DNA of 64,000 bases from assembly GCA_009763385.1 (NCBI GenBank), contig CM019831.1:17510080-17574079 (forward strand), given 5' to 3'. Below the pieces are notes generated by a model. It saw only the letters and a program-made list of their open reading frames with translations. It was not told the origin of the DNA and did no database searches. Origin of the DNA: Coix lacryma-jobi var. lacryma-jobi (taxonomy: Eukaryota; Streptophyta; Magnoliopsida; Poales; Poaceae). Within the stretch, counting starts at the first letter, position 1. Every line of letters begins with the position of its first letter. The position numbers and the translations under genes are program-made. Below are positions 11,989-22,049 of the stretch, one piece after another.

Positions 11989-12779
11989 ATGGCAGGGGGT
12001 GAAGGTGAAGGTCCGTCCAGGCGGCGCACCGCCAGAAGCGTGGAGACCGCGGCGACGGACCGCAGGCTCCGAAGGTTGGAGCGACCGGCGGGGGGCGGCG
12101 ACCGGCAAGGGGGGGCTCTAGTTCCGTAAGACGAAGGCGGGGGAGGAGGCGCCGGCCACCGGACCTCACTGTTCGTCGTCGAAGGGGTCCTCACAAGAGG
12201 AAGTCGGCGTCGTCGTGTCGGACGCCACGTCCGCGCGCCACCCGAAGGAAGGCCAAGGAGGAGGAGGCGGCGGCGGCGGCGGGGGCGCCGGGAGAGCTGA
12301 ACTGCCGCATGTCGAACGCGTACGTCCGCTGGGTCCTGTCTCTGAAGCCGATGGAGCCCCCCGCGCGCATAGCCGCGCTGAAGCGCAGCAACCCGGAGCT
12401 GACGCGGGCGGGCGAGGAGGCGGACGAGGACCTGTGCCGGCGCTACATCATGGCCAAGATGTTTTACGAGGCGGAGGAGAGTCTCCCCGCGACGCAGGAG
12501 TGGATGCGCGGCGAGCTGAGGAGCAAGGGGTACGTCGAGCTCGATCCCGAGAGCGCCAGGGCCAGGCACGAGATGGACGCGGTGATCGAGGAAATGTGGC
12601 CGCCGATCCAGGCCATGATTGATGCCCTCGTCCTGGAAGATAAGAAGCTCCAACTCCAAGGTAAGGAGTACCAAGGTGGTGACGGGAGCGATTCATCAGA
12701 TGAGGGCGAAGACTACTCCGATAGAGTGACGACGAAGATGATCGGATGGTCTGTAGTACTAGCTAGAGGAGGTGAGTGA
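11989..12779 (+). pseudogene. Unknown small grass gene family, copy 1 (likely frame-disrupted)
   Basis: I do not recognise this family. An ATG at 11989 opens a basic N-terminus (MAGGEGEGPSRRR) that hits TAA after 46 codons, near 12127. The conserved C-terminal part lies in another frame, open from about 12009 to 12779 with its first ATG at 12309. Its core, about residues 35-105 from that ATG, is acidic and probably helical, with FYEAEE, a WMRGELRSKGYVELD stretch and an EMW..IQAMID stretch. Copy 2 at 18399 has the same order: basic N-terminus, KRK-rich linker, Ala-run, then FYDLEE / RGELREKGYVEVD. A one-base shift or an unseen intron must join N- and C-terminal parts. The downstream 156-residue frame alone could still be translated. 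GC content is far above the surroundings. Function unknown. Confidence 0.55.
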
Positions 12780-13379
12780 TTCTGAACGATGAGGCCGGGT
12801 CAGAATCAGAACGGGGGAGATGACAAAGTGAAGCAGAGGAGGTGCCCTGGAATGCGCGCATTGGGCGAGGCACATAGTAGTTTAATATATTTATTAGGCC
12901 ATATTTATATCCATAGATATTAGATAGTGGCTAATAATTACAGTAACTATTTTCCATCAAACAGTAGATATAGCCAACTATAGTTGTTAGTCCAAGGATC
13001 AAAACAGGGGGCTAATTCCCAGCCGCCAAACATATATAGTCGCTCAACTCGTCTCTCTTACGCCAACGACGTTCCGACCTCCGAGGCTTCATCAACTCAG
13101 CAACTGGCGACGTACTCCCAGGGTTACCCACGGTAGCCACTCCCAACATTTTTATCCTGTGGTTTTAACTCCGGGTTTTAATCCGGGTACGGACGTTTTT
13201 TCATGTGGTTTTAACTAACTCTGGGTTTTAATCCGGGGTACGGCACGTACGGTGGTCGTGGTGGTAGTGGCTATCAAGACGACGACGGCTTCAGCATGGT
13301 GGTTTTGGTGGCCAGGCGTACATGCATATGGCATATTGTACGTGGAGATTTTGGACTTTTGGTGGTGGTCACAAACTCA
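12780..13379. other. 3' flank of copy 1, with a short duplicated motif
   Basis: No gene seen. GTGGTTTTAACT...GGGTTTTAATCCGGG occurs twice (about 13160-13190 and 13205-13240), a short tandem duplication. The stretch 12885-12995 with ATTAGATAGTGGCTAATAATT resembles the body of a Tourist-type MITE but lacks clear ends. Confidence 0.45.
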
Positions 13380-14209
13380 GGGCACTCACAGTGCAGACTC
13401 TACCCATAGAGTCTAAACCTTGAAGACTCTATCACTAGACTCCAGGCTCCCCAATGCAAGGTTAATAATAGTAGTTTCTATAAACAAGAACATTTATTAT
13501 GCAGCACAAACAAAGGTGATCAGTTGTGGCATACTCAATGTGATCCACCCTACACCTCACAACAGCCATGTGAAATCAATATATATAGCATATTCGATAC
13601 AGGCATACAGTACTGAACCAGCAAATGAACACAACACATACAGTATTGTATGGCTTGACAAAAACAACCACAAAAACCCACCGCACAGAACTTGGATGAA
13701 GTTTAGATAATAGCTAGCCATGAGTCATCCATTACAATAGCAATAACGATAGAGATATATAAATATCAGTGGCAAGCACCTAAACAGCCAGTGCAGATAC
13801 CGTCAGTCCATTAAAAATAACAATAGTAATATAAATAGTATAATACTAAAATATGTAGATAATCTCCAGCCGTTGCTTCAAAAATCTTGCAGCCTACGGA
13901 AAACATTTCAGCTTCCTCCAAATAAAAGCCATCGACCCTCCAGGTAGAAGCCATTGAAACTTTCATGTCTTGATCATCAACCTAAAAATAAGATAAGCTA
14001 GTAAATAAAGAATTTTATTGTAAGAAAAATAGACAGATAGTACAACAATATAACTACTGTAACATAGCCATATGAAAGTATTCATGTAACATGCTAGTAT
14101 ATAATATATAATTAATAGTTCTACCTAATTAGCTCGATTTCCAAACTTTTGCCAAATGTGATCAATCAAATCAGATTGTAGTTGCTTGTGAGCTTCACGA
14201 TCACGAAAA

Positions 14210-15448
14210 ATCTCGGTATTTCACTGTATTACCCTCCTCCATCACTGGATCATGCGCATGAGTGATTGTAGATGGCTGAACAGTAGAGGTGGTTGCTTTC
14301 CTCATTCAAGTCAAACAAATCATCCTCTATAATCCTTCTCGTCCTCGATTAATCATGTTGTGAAGTATTATACAAGCTAACATGATATCCTCAAGACCCC
14401 CTTGTTCATATAGACGTGCTGGACGACGCAAAATGGCAAAACGAGAATTGTAAAATACCAAATGCACATTCAACGTCTTTTCTTTCTCCCTCTTGATGTT
14501 GTGCATACAACTTGTGCTCAGCTGATTGTGGTGCACGTATGGATTTGACAAAAACAGCCCAGTCTGGGTATATTCCATCTGCAAGATAATAACCACGAGT
14601 ATATTGCCTTCCATTCACAAAGTACTGCACCTGTGGAGCTTCTCCTCTTAATTGCTTGACGAACAAATCAGAATGACTTAGCACATTGATGTCATTGTTA
14701 GATCCCGCCACTCCAAAAAAAAGCATGCCATATTCCATCGGTCATGTGAAGCAGCGCTCTAGAATGATGGTTGGTACGCCATGATCACCACGAGTATATT
14801 GTCCCTTCCATGCATAGGGACATTTTTCCCAATGTCAATGCATACAGTCAATGCTCCCTAGCATGCCAGGAAAACCACGATCTCAGCGATCTCCAACAGA
14901 CGTTCAACATCTTGTACCGTGGGGCGTCTCAAGTACTCTTCACCATATACTTCAATGAATTCCCTAACAAATGTTTCAAGCACTCCACACCAGTACTTTC
15001 TCCCATCTTTCAAATACTCATCAAGTTGGTCTGCAGAGCCGTCATAATGCTAATTGACGCATTGCTACTGTACACTTATGAATTGGTGAGAACCCGGGAC
15101 GATTCAGAGCATCCGATCTCAAGGTGAAATACTCAGACCACCCACTCAAGGCCTCAACAATCTCAGAAAGAGGGGTCTCCTCACCCTAAATCTTCTGCGA
15201 AATTGTGTCTCATTGTAGACTGGATTAGGAGATAAGTAGTATCATAATAGTTGCTGGCTGGCTTGTTGACGAGGCATGTCCACATATCGCCTTGGAACAG
15301 ATCGGCTTCTGTCACCTTGTATGACACAACAAACGGACTGCATTTCAGCTACAAGATGATTGCCTAAATCATCTAGAATTTCTTGTTCTTGAAGATACTC
15401 ATCCATGGAGTACAGATCAGCAGGGTTGATGCTGCCATCTCCATCCAT
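14210..15448 (-). pseudogene. PIF/Harbinger DDE transposase relic, left arm
   Basis: Read on the minus strand, an ATG at 15448 opens MDGDGSINPADLYSMDEY, the likely transposase N-terminus; it ends in a stop at 15242. The homologous chain resumes, in several frames, through a segment matching the right-arm EYGEEYLR / GFPG..GSIDCMH region (about 14820-15020) and then GSNNDINVL and DVECAFGIL (14406-14738). The family is the Harbinger-type DDE nuclease, normally about 400-450 residues, which cuts and reinserts the element with 3-bp target duplications. Frames change at least three times, including a one-base insertion in the GATGGAATATGG stretch near 14735. The Trp codon that is a stop in the right arm is intact here. 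Non-functional. Confidence 0.75.
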
Positions 15449-15853
15449 GGCAGCAAAGAATAGAGAGCAGGAGATAAGAAAAGAAGCAGTAGCAGAAAAG
15501 GGGACTCGGTAGCAGTAGCAGAGAGCGGCAGATAACAAAAATGGAAGCAGTAGTCGTGGCTGTATGCAGTAGCAGCAAGGGGACTCGGTAGCAGTAGCAG
15601 AGAGCAGCAGATAAGAGAGAGGACTGAAGACTAATGCTGGAGAGGGAGTTCTTGTAGCACCCAGGTTAATTGGTGGCACTGTATACTGACTCATGGAAGC
15701 ACCAACAAAGTGAAAATTTTCACTTGCATTAGGATGGTTAGCAAATGGGTTGGACTGCAGAAAATTTGAGAACCCTCCTGGTGGGTATAACCTGAAGAAA
15801 ATTTCATTTGCATTAGGAAATAAACTGAACTGAAAATAAACTATTCTGATCAA
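15449..15853 (-). pseudogene. Open frame upstream of the left-arm transposase, possible ORF1 remnant
   Basis: The minus-strand frame continues open upstream of the transposase ATG to 15853. It contains a PPGGFSNFLQSNPFANHPN stretch, which resembles the Gly/Pro/Asn-rich N-terminal part of Myb/SANT-like accessory proteins (ORF1) of PIF/Harbinger elements, followed by a Leu/Ser/Cys-rich stretch that is probably non-coding. No Myb/SANT helix motif is visible. Calling it an ORF1 fragment is inference. It lies in the loop and has no partner in the other arm. Confidence 0.35.
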
Positions 15854-16029
15854 CGGTGGTAAACTGTTCTAAAAAATTTGGCTACTAAACTAAAAAGAAA
15901 GGATTCCAGGAATCAAACTGAAAAATATAAAACTGAAACTGAAACAGTATACAAATGCAAACTTTATCAAGTTGGCTAAATGCCAATAAACTGAAAAGCA
16001 TATGGTGGGTTAACTGCCAGCTAAATTCA

Positions 16030-16230
16030 AATAAAAAAAACTCTAAGTGTTATTCACAAGCTGATCCTTATAAAAAAAACTCACTAAAAAATATCTCAAC
16101 ATGTAAGTGTCATTTACAAGCTGATCCCTTATACAAAAAAAATTGCATTTGTCTGAGATTTACAAGCTCAACATGTAAGTGTCATTTACAAGCTGATCCC
16201 TTAAAAAAAAAATCGACCTAGGCACAAAAT
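16030..16230 (+). repeat. Short tandem repeats in the loop of the PIF element
   Basis: AAGTGT(C/T)ATT(T/C)ACAAGCTGAT occurs three times (about 16037, 16103 and 16173), interspersed with A-runs and with TTTGTCTGAGATTT repeats (about 16147 and 16244). Confidence 0.75.
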
Positions 16231-16320
16231 TGCAGAGATTTCATTTGTCTGAGATTTCATAGAAGGATGGGGTTATTATTTTTATTCTCCTCTACTTTAT
16301 AAGGAGATGCTTCATTTCCA

Positions 16321-17193
16321 ACTGGCTTTGAGTGGAAAGATGATTTGGTCACCAATGATGGCAGATGTGGCCTATTGACATCTCATTTCCAACTTGATGA
16401 GTATTTGAAGATGGGAGAAAGTACTAGCGTGGAGTGCTTAAAAACATTTGTTAAGGGAATCATTGAAGTATATGGTGAAGAGTACTTGAGAAGCCTCACG
16501 GTACAAGATGTTGAACGTCTGTTGGAGATCGCTGAGCATCGTGGTTTTCCTGGCATGCTAGGGAGCATTGACTGTATGCATTGGCATTGGGAAAAATATC
16601 CCTATGCATGGAAGGGACAATATACTCGTGGTGATCATGGCGTACCAACCATCATTCTAGAGGCTGTTGCTTCACATGACCGATGGATATGACATGCTTT
16701 TTTTGGAGTGGCGGGATCTAACAATGACATCAATGTGCTAAGTCATTCTGATTTGTTCGTCAAGAAATTAAGAGGAGAAGCTCCACAGGTGCAATACTTT
16801 GTGAATGGAAGGCAATATACTCGTGGTTATTATCTTGCAGATGGAATATACCCAGACTGGGCTGTTTTTGTCAAATCCATACGTGCACCACAATCAGCTG
16901 AGCACAAGTTGTATGCACAACATCAAGAGGGAGAAAGAAAAGATGTTGAATGTGCATTTGGTATTTTACAATCTCGTTTTACCATTTTGCGTCGTCCAAC
17001 ACGTCTATATGAACAAGGGGATCTTGAGAATATCATGTTAGCTTGTATAATACTTCACAACATGATAATCGAGGACGAGAAGGATATAGAGGATGATTTG
17101 TTTGACTTGAATGAGGAAGCAACCACCTCTACTATTCAGCCATCTACAATCACTCATGCGCATGATCCAGTGATGGAGGAGGTAATAAAGTGA
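16321..17193 (+). pseudogene. PIF/Harbinger DDE transposase relic, right arm (single in-frame stop)
   Basis: One frame runs from about 16321 to 17193 and is broken only by TGA at 16690-16692, where the left arm has a Trp codon. The three catalytic acidic positions of Harbinger DDE nucleases are visible: D in GSIDCMHW (about 16567), D in GSNNDINVL (about 16711) and E in DVECAFGILQSRF (about 16942). The C-terminus is acidic and ends at EEVIK. The N-terminal part corresponding to MDGDGSINPAD of the left arm is missing, since the arm starts near 16383. Length is about 290 codons against a usual 400-450. This arm is better preserved than the left one but is still unable to make a full transposase. 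Confidence 0.8.
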
Positions 17194-18023
17194 AATACCG
17201 AGATTCGTGATCGTGAAGCTCACAAGCAACTACAATCTGATTTGATTGATCACATTTGACAAAAGTTTGGAAATCGAGCTAATTAGGTAGAACTATTAAT
17301 TTATATATTATATACTAGCATGTTACATGAATACTTTCATATGGCTATGTTACAGTAGTTATGTTGTTGTACTATCTGTCTATTTTTTCTTACAACAAAA
17401 TTCTTTATTTACTAGCTTATCTTATTTTTTAGGTTGATGATCAAGACATGAAAGTTTCAATGGCTTCTACCTGGTGGGTCGATGGCTTTTATTTGGAGGA
17501 AGCTGAAATGTTTCCGTAGGCTGCAAGATTTTTGAAGCAACGGCTGGAGATTATCTACATATTTTAGTATTACTATTTATATTACTATTGTTATTTTTAA
17601 TGGACCGACGGTATCTGCACTGGCTGTTTAGGTGCTTGCCACTGATATTTATATATCTCTATCGTTATTACTATTGTAATGGATGACTCATGGCTTGCTA
17701 TTATCTAAACTTCATCCAAGTTCTGTGTGGTGTGTTGTTTTGGATGTTTCAAGCCATACAATACTGTATGCGTTGTGTTCATTTGCTGGTTCAGTACTGT
17801 ATGCCTGTATCGAATATGCTATATTGATTTCACATGGCTGTTGTGAGGTGTAGGGTGGATCACATTGAGTATGCCACAGCTGATCACCTTTGTTTGTGCT
17901 GCATAATGAATGTTCTTGTTTATAGAAACTACTATTATTAACCTTGCATTGGGGAGCATGGAGTCTACTGATAGAGTCTTCAAGGTTTAGACTCTATGGG
18001 TAGAGTCTGCACTGTGAGTGCCC

Positions 18024-18198
18024 TTAGCAGCATGTTTGTAAGTGGCTGATTTTAATGGGCAGCAACTTCGCCGGCGTCCGGACGCGCGCTTCGCTCCGGA
18101 CGTCCGGGCGCTAGCTTGGCTGGCTTAATTAGCAAGGGGCTGCACCAATGCAACATGCCAACGAAGCAAGCAAGCTCAATCAATAGAGGAGGTGCGTG
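18024..18198. other. Spacer between PIF element and CACTA fragment
   Basis: Contains a GGCGTCCGGACGCGCGC palindrome-rich stretch at about 18072-18110. No gene seen. Confidence 0.4.
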
Positions 18199-18345
18199 CA
18201 CTACGGGAAAACCAATCTTTGCCGAGTGTTTTTTTCGGACACTCGGCAAAGAGCTTCTTTGCCGAGTGCCAAATAAAAACACTCGGCAAAGAAAAAACAC
18301 TAGGCAAATATTTTCTTTGCCGAGTGTCAGAAAAAAAAAAACAAA
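18199..18345. mobile_element. CACTA (En/Spm-type) terminal fragment
   Basis: The sequence CACTACGGGAAAA at 18199 is a classic CACTA terminus, followed by alternating TTTGCCGAGTG / CACTCGGCAAAG subterminal repeats (at least five copies to 18330). No second CACTA end with TTTTCCCGTAGTG is found nearby, so only one end is present. It sits less than 60 bp upstream of the ATG of copy 2, replacing whatever promoter that copy had. Confidence 0.85.
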
Positions 18346-18398
18346 CACGTGCCTTTTTTTCTGCCTGTAAACCGTTTACCCGGCGGCGATTCGTGCGT

Positions 18399-19089
18399 AT
18401 GGCTGGCGGGGAGGGTCCCCTGAGGCGGCGCACAGCCGAAAGCGTGGAGGCCGCGGCGTCGGCGGCGGGACGTCGCGGCCTCCGTTGAGGAGGCGCTCCA
18501 CCAAGAGGAAGAAGGCGTCGGGGAAGGTGGCGGCGGCGTCTGGTCGGACGCGCCGTCGTCGGCGCGCCTCAGGAAGCGAGACCACCAAGGACGACGAGAC
18601 AGCCGCCGCCGCGGAGGCGGAGAAGAAGGCGGCGGCGGCGGCGGCGGCGGGGGTGAAGCAGAAGCCGGCTGCCCATGAAGGACGTCCGGTACATCCTAGC
18701 CCACGAGACGAAGGCTCCGCCGGAGATCTACCAGGCGCTGAAGCGCAGAAACCCCGGACCTGGTGCCGCGGCCAGGGGAGGAGGAGGACGACGAGGAGCT
18801 GGCGGGGCTCTACCTCCTGGCCAGGGTGTTCTACGACCTGGAGGAGAAGTTCCCCAAGCTTCAGAGCTGGGTGCGCGGTGAGCTCAGGGAGAAGGGCTAC
18901 GTCGAGGTTGACGATGAGTGGTTCCAGAAAACGGCCGAGGGGCAGGCGGTGATTGACCGAGAATGGCCCAGAATCAGAGCCATGATGGATGAGCTCTGCC
19001 TCTCGGTTGGGTTGATGGTGAGAGCGAGAGCGAGAGCGACTCTGACGAAGAAGATGGGGGAGAGGATGATGAGTAGATGCCCTAGCTAG
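18399..19089 (+). pseudogene. Unknown small grass gene family, copy 2 (several frameshifts)
   Basis: An ATG at 18399 opens MAGGEGPLRRRTAESVEAAA and stops at TGA 18486-18488. The KRKK-rich linker and Ala-run follow in a second frame (from 18485), a KDVRYILAHETKAPPEIY stretch in a third (18675), and the conserved C-terminal domain in a fourth segment (18763-19089) with FYDLEEKFP, WVRGELREKGYVEVD and EWPRIRAMMDEL. At least three frame changes make this a pseudogene. Order and spacing match copy 1 at 11989-12779, so the two are paralogues in the same orientation, now separated by the PIF element. The shared C-terminal block is the most conserved part, suggesting that it was the functional domain. 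Function unknown. Confidence 0.65.
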
Positions 19090-19436
19090 ATTCATTAATG
19101 AAGAATAAGGATTATATTATAATTAACGTGCAGCTTATCATGTGTTCTTCATCATACGTTACCATGAATGAATCCTCGATCCTCAGCCTTCCCTTTTCCT
19201 TGTAATGCACTAAGACACGTACGTACATACTCGTTGCTGCTATTCTGCTCTTTAATCACGTAGCTCACTGCTTGGTACAGTTCATTTGTAGAACCTCTCG
19301 TACATAGCTCTCTGCATGCTTCTCTATCGGCACTCCAGTTATGTGCTTCCGTCTCATCTGCCACAAGCGCAATACCAATCATATAGTGTCCAATCTATTA
19401 TTGAAACGTATGTTATTTTATCAACTAATCAAGATT
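19090..19436. other. 3' flank of copy 2
   Basis: No gene. The stretch contains AATGAAGAATAAGG soon after the stop, which may have been a polyadenylation region. It ends at the CACTA target site ATT (19434-19436). Confidence 0.4.
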
Positions 19437-19449
19437 CACTAGTACAGAG

Positions 19450-19615
19450 ACCTCCACTACAGGCGGTTCAAAACCCATTTTCACAGGCGTTTTCTAGCAC
19501 CGTCTGCGCTGGGGGCCAGTGAAAATGGAACAACAACATAGGCGGTTAGTTGTGAACCGCCTGTGGAAATCGATTCCACAGGCGGTTCACAACTAACCGT
19601 CTGTGCTGTTGTAGA
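19450..19615. repeat. Left subterminal repeats of the CACTA element
   Basis: Copies of CAGGCGGTT in both orientations, including a near-perfect hairpin in which GGCGGTTAGTTGTGAACCGC and its inverse face each other around 19540-19605. Such arrays bind the element's own DNA-binding protein in En/Spm elements. Confidence 0.75.
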
Positions 19616-19620
19616 CCAGT

Positions 19621-19648
19621 TTTATATATATATATATATATATATATG
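19621..19648. repeat. (TA)n microsatellite
   Basis: An uninterrupted TA run of about 13 units, just inside the left subterminal repeats. Confidence 0.9.
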
Positions 19649-19944
19649 TTTATTATAATAATTATAATATTAAATTAAATATATACATTAATATAGGAAC
19701 ATGCAATTATATTGTTAAATTAAATATATGCATATACATTAATATAGCTACATGCAATTTACATATTTCATATATACACTTATATACATCAAAGTTTTGT
19801 GCTCATAAACATAGAGTTGCAAGTTTGCACATTATATACATCCAAGTTTGCACAGGTGGTCTAATAACCATTCCGAGTTAGTTTTAGCCTCGAAATCTCT
19901 GTTAGCACTCGGTACTCTGGCTTCGATAATTCACTCTCATGATT

Positions 19945-21240
19945 ATGATACCTCCCTTCCGTTGAAATGACGTGCTTCAATAGAAAAAAGGCTCAGATCC
20001 TCAACTATGTTGTACAAAGTAAGTTCGGTGATGCGCTTTGCCTTGTCTTCCTTGTATTCCTGCAAAGAAAGTTGTCAATACCTTATATTCATGCATATAC
20101 ATAGTTTGTCAATACTATGGTGTACAATACTACACATACATGACTATTACTTGTATTACCTCGGAAGGGTTGCTGACGTATCGACCGGTCTCTCTCATGT
20201 GCTCGCACACGTAGTATCCATAGAGGACAAATCCAGGTGGTTGCTTGTGGCACTATATAATGGGAAAGTGGATATTTATACATGCAACCATGGTCCTATG
20301 TATAGTACATATATGCTTTGTATTAATAAGAGTAAATTTTCACCAACTTACCGGCCAGTCATAAAAAACTTGCAATGGCTGCCCTTGAATGTTGGACTCG
20401 CACTTTCCACCTTTTATCTTATAAAACCTATATGCCCTATGATCTCGAATAGAATCACTATGTTAATTATACACAAACTCTCAAAATACAAAAGTAAGAA
20501 TGCATATCGACTTACAGCTCTAACATTTCAATGAATTTTGCATAGCTTGATGGCGGATAATTTGCGGAGTCTAGTACCAGCACCCTTCCGTCCCTAGGAT
20601 AAATGAAAAGGCAGATCCAGTGGTCCCTGCACGAATCAAATTCATGATGCATTTGTGTATTGGAATCAAATTCATGATGCATTTATGGAAACTCACACTT
20701 ACCCAAAGTGGTACGGGGCCACTACCGATTCCCTATGTTGATACTTGAGCAATGACATTCCAATGTAGAAGGCGTACTGGGATTCATACGCCAACTTCAA
20801 CTTTGCGATTTTGTTGTCCCGTTCCTCACCTCCTAAGCCCAATAACTCTACGTTGTCATCTTCGATTCTGAAAGTGTGTCGTTCTTTGCATATATCAATT
20901 GGGTTCAGATAGCCAATCCTTTCATTGGCACAATAATTGAAATTTTGTTCATAATACAACTCCTGCTGATCATATAGCATTTTGCAAGGCACATGTGCAA
21001 GTCAGATATTCAACATTAACGCAACTATAATATATTTTAAACTATGTAACACTTACAGTGCAAACGTCGTTACGATCTGTACGTCCAGTCTCTCGAGGTT
21101 CATCATCAAAAAAATGTCTTCAAAGTTAATGATGCACATATTATTTTCACATAGAAATGCCTTTTGGGGGATACACACGTTGATGGTGTCGATGCCAACA
21201 GAAGCTATGGTATGAAGAAGTTGCGACAAACTGAATGATT
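19945..21240 (-). pseudogene. Ulp1-like (C48) cysteine protease gene of the CACTA element, active-site Cys replaced
   Basis: On the minus strand a multi-exon gene can be traced by motifs and GT donors: about 21240-21057 (FEDIFLMMNLERLD), 20980-20703 (ERIGYLNPIDICKE, then VVAPYHFG), 20627-20520 (DHWICLFIYPRDGRVLVLDS), about 20430-20352, 20247-20161 (PPGFVLYGYYVCEHM) and 20062-19947. This order matches the Ulp1 C-terminal peptidase domain carried by many plant CACTA and MULE elements: catalytic His in HW, Asp in VLDS, then the Cys segment. That segment normally reads LCGYYVCE; here it reads LYGYYVCE, so the expected nucleophile is Tyr (TAT for TGT/TGC). The splice frame is otherwise well kept. 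Probably no longer a protease. Role in transposition is not established. Confidence 0.7.
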
Positions 21241-22045
21241 TTATAAAAGAAAAAAGAAAAAACATGGTATTCCTAGAATTATCTATGTATTAAACAAACC
21301 ATGAGACATATATTTAATTTAAATCATTTTAAATATATATTTCATGAGAGAAACAAAATAAAAATTATTTTTATTATTTGTGTACTCCCTCTGTATCACA
21401 AATAGAGTTCGTTTTGGAAAAGCTTTCAGTCAAACATTGGGAATATAAATCATGAATAACTTTTAAATTATTGAGTTTAGAAATGTAAAAATCATATAAA
21501 TAAATTTATCTTGAAAAGTACTTTCATAAAAGTATATATATACCACTTTATAAGAAATATTTTTAAAGAAATAAGTGGTAAAAGTTATGCTTTGGAGACC
21601 GTGTCGCTGTCCAAAACGAACTCTATTTGTGATACGGAGGGAGTATACATCTGGTCGAGGGAAACAATACAACATTTATTTCATTATTTTTGGACCAATT
21701 TTCCCAGGATATGAATTTTAGAATGATTATATAAAAGAAAAAAGAAAAAACATGGTATTTCATATTTTTCACAGCTTCTACATAGTTCAATAAAGCTAAC
21801 AAAATTGGATTCACATTTTAGTATTTCTTAGAATTATCTATTTATTAAACAAACTATGAGACATATATTCAATTTAAATCATTTTAAATATATATTTCAC
21901 GAGAGAAACAAAATAAAATTTATTTTCATTTATTATATATATACATCTTGTCGAGGGAAACAAAACAAAGTTTATTACATTATTTTTGACCAATATTTTC
22001 CAGGATATGAAATTTAGAATGATTATATAAAAGAAAAAAGAAAAA
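21236..22045. repeat. Tandem duplication (unit about 300 bp) containing a MITE
   Basis: The stretch GATTATATAAAAGAAAAAAG recurs at about 21723 and 22021, with a related GATTTTATAAAAGAAAA at 21236. The blocks TTAAACAAAC(C/T)ATGAGACATATAT and TCGAGGGAAACAA are also repeated at the same spacing. The first unit is interrupted by the Stowaway MITE at 21385. Confidence 0.75.
21385..21643. mobile_element. Stowaway-like MITE
   Basis: Begins CTCCCTCTGTATCACAAA and ends with the inverse GTGATACGGAGGGAG, with the inverted repeat extending through AGAGTTCGTTTTGGA. Flanked by TA (21383-21384, 21644-21645). The internal GACCGTGTCGCTGTCC is shared with the MITEs at 56213 and 56464, so they are one family. 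Confidence 0.9.
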
Positions 22046-22049
22046 AATG

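Larger units (their letters stand above)
13380..18023. mobile_element. PIF/Harbinger element rearranged into a giant inverted repeat
   Basis: The element starts GGGCACTCACAGTGCAGACTC and ends with its exact inverse complement. Flanking triplets are TCA (13377-13379) and TTA (18024-18026), compatible with a TWA-type 3-bp target duplication after one C/T change. The two arms, about 13380-15030 and 16383-18023, are inverse copies of each other along their whole length of about 1.65 kb, separated by a loop of about 1.35 kb. Each arm holds a PIF/Harbinger-type DDE transposase relic pointing toward its outer end. The total is 4644 bp. It lies between copies 1 and 2 of the unknown gene family. The layout implies that one half was duplicated in inverse orientation rather than being an ordinary two-ORF Harbinger. 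Confidence 0.85.

Noticed and set aside
11907..12674. 255-codon minus-strand open frame opposite copy 1
   Set aside because: The plus strand holds the motifs shared with copy 2; the antisense frame is a GC-rich shadow.
16030..16230. CRISPR-like regular repeats
   Set aside because: Only three imperfect units with A-runs, in a plant transposon loop; not a CRISPR array.
13380..18023. Assembly artefact producing a false palindrome
   Set aside because: The arms differ by private lesions (TGA in one, one-base insertion in the other), which a duplicated read would not show; long reads would settle it.
18376..19095. 239-codon minus-strand open frame opposite copy 2
   Set aside because: Same reason: composition-driven shadow of the plus-strand pseudogene.
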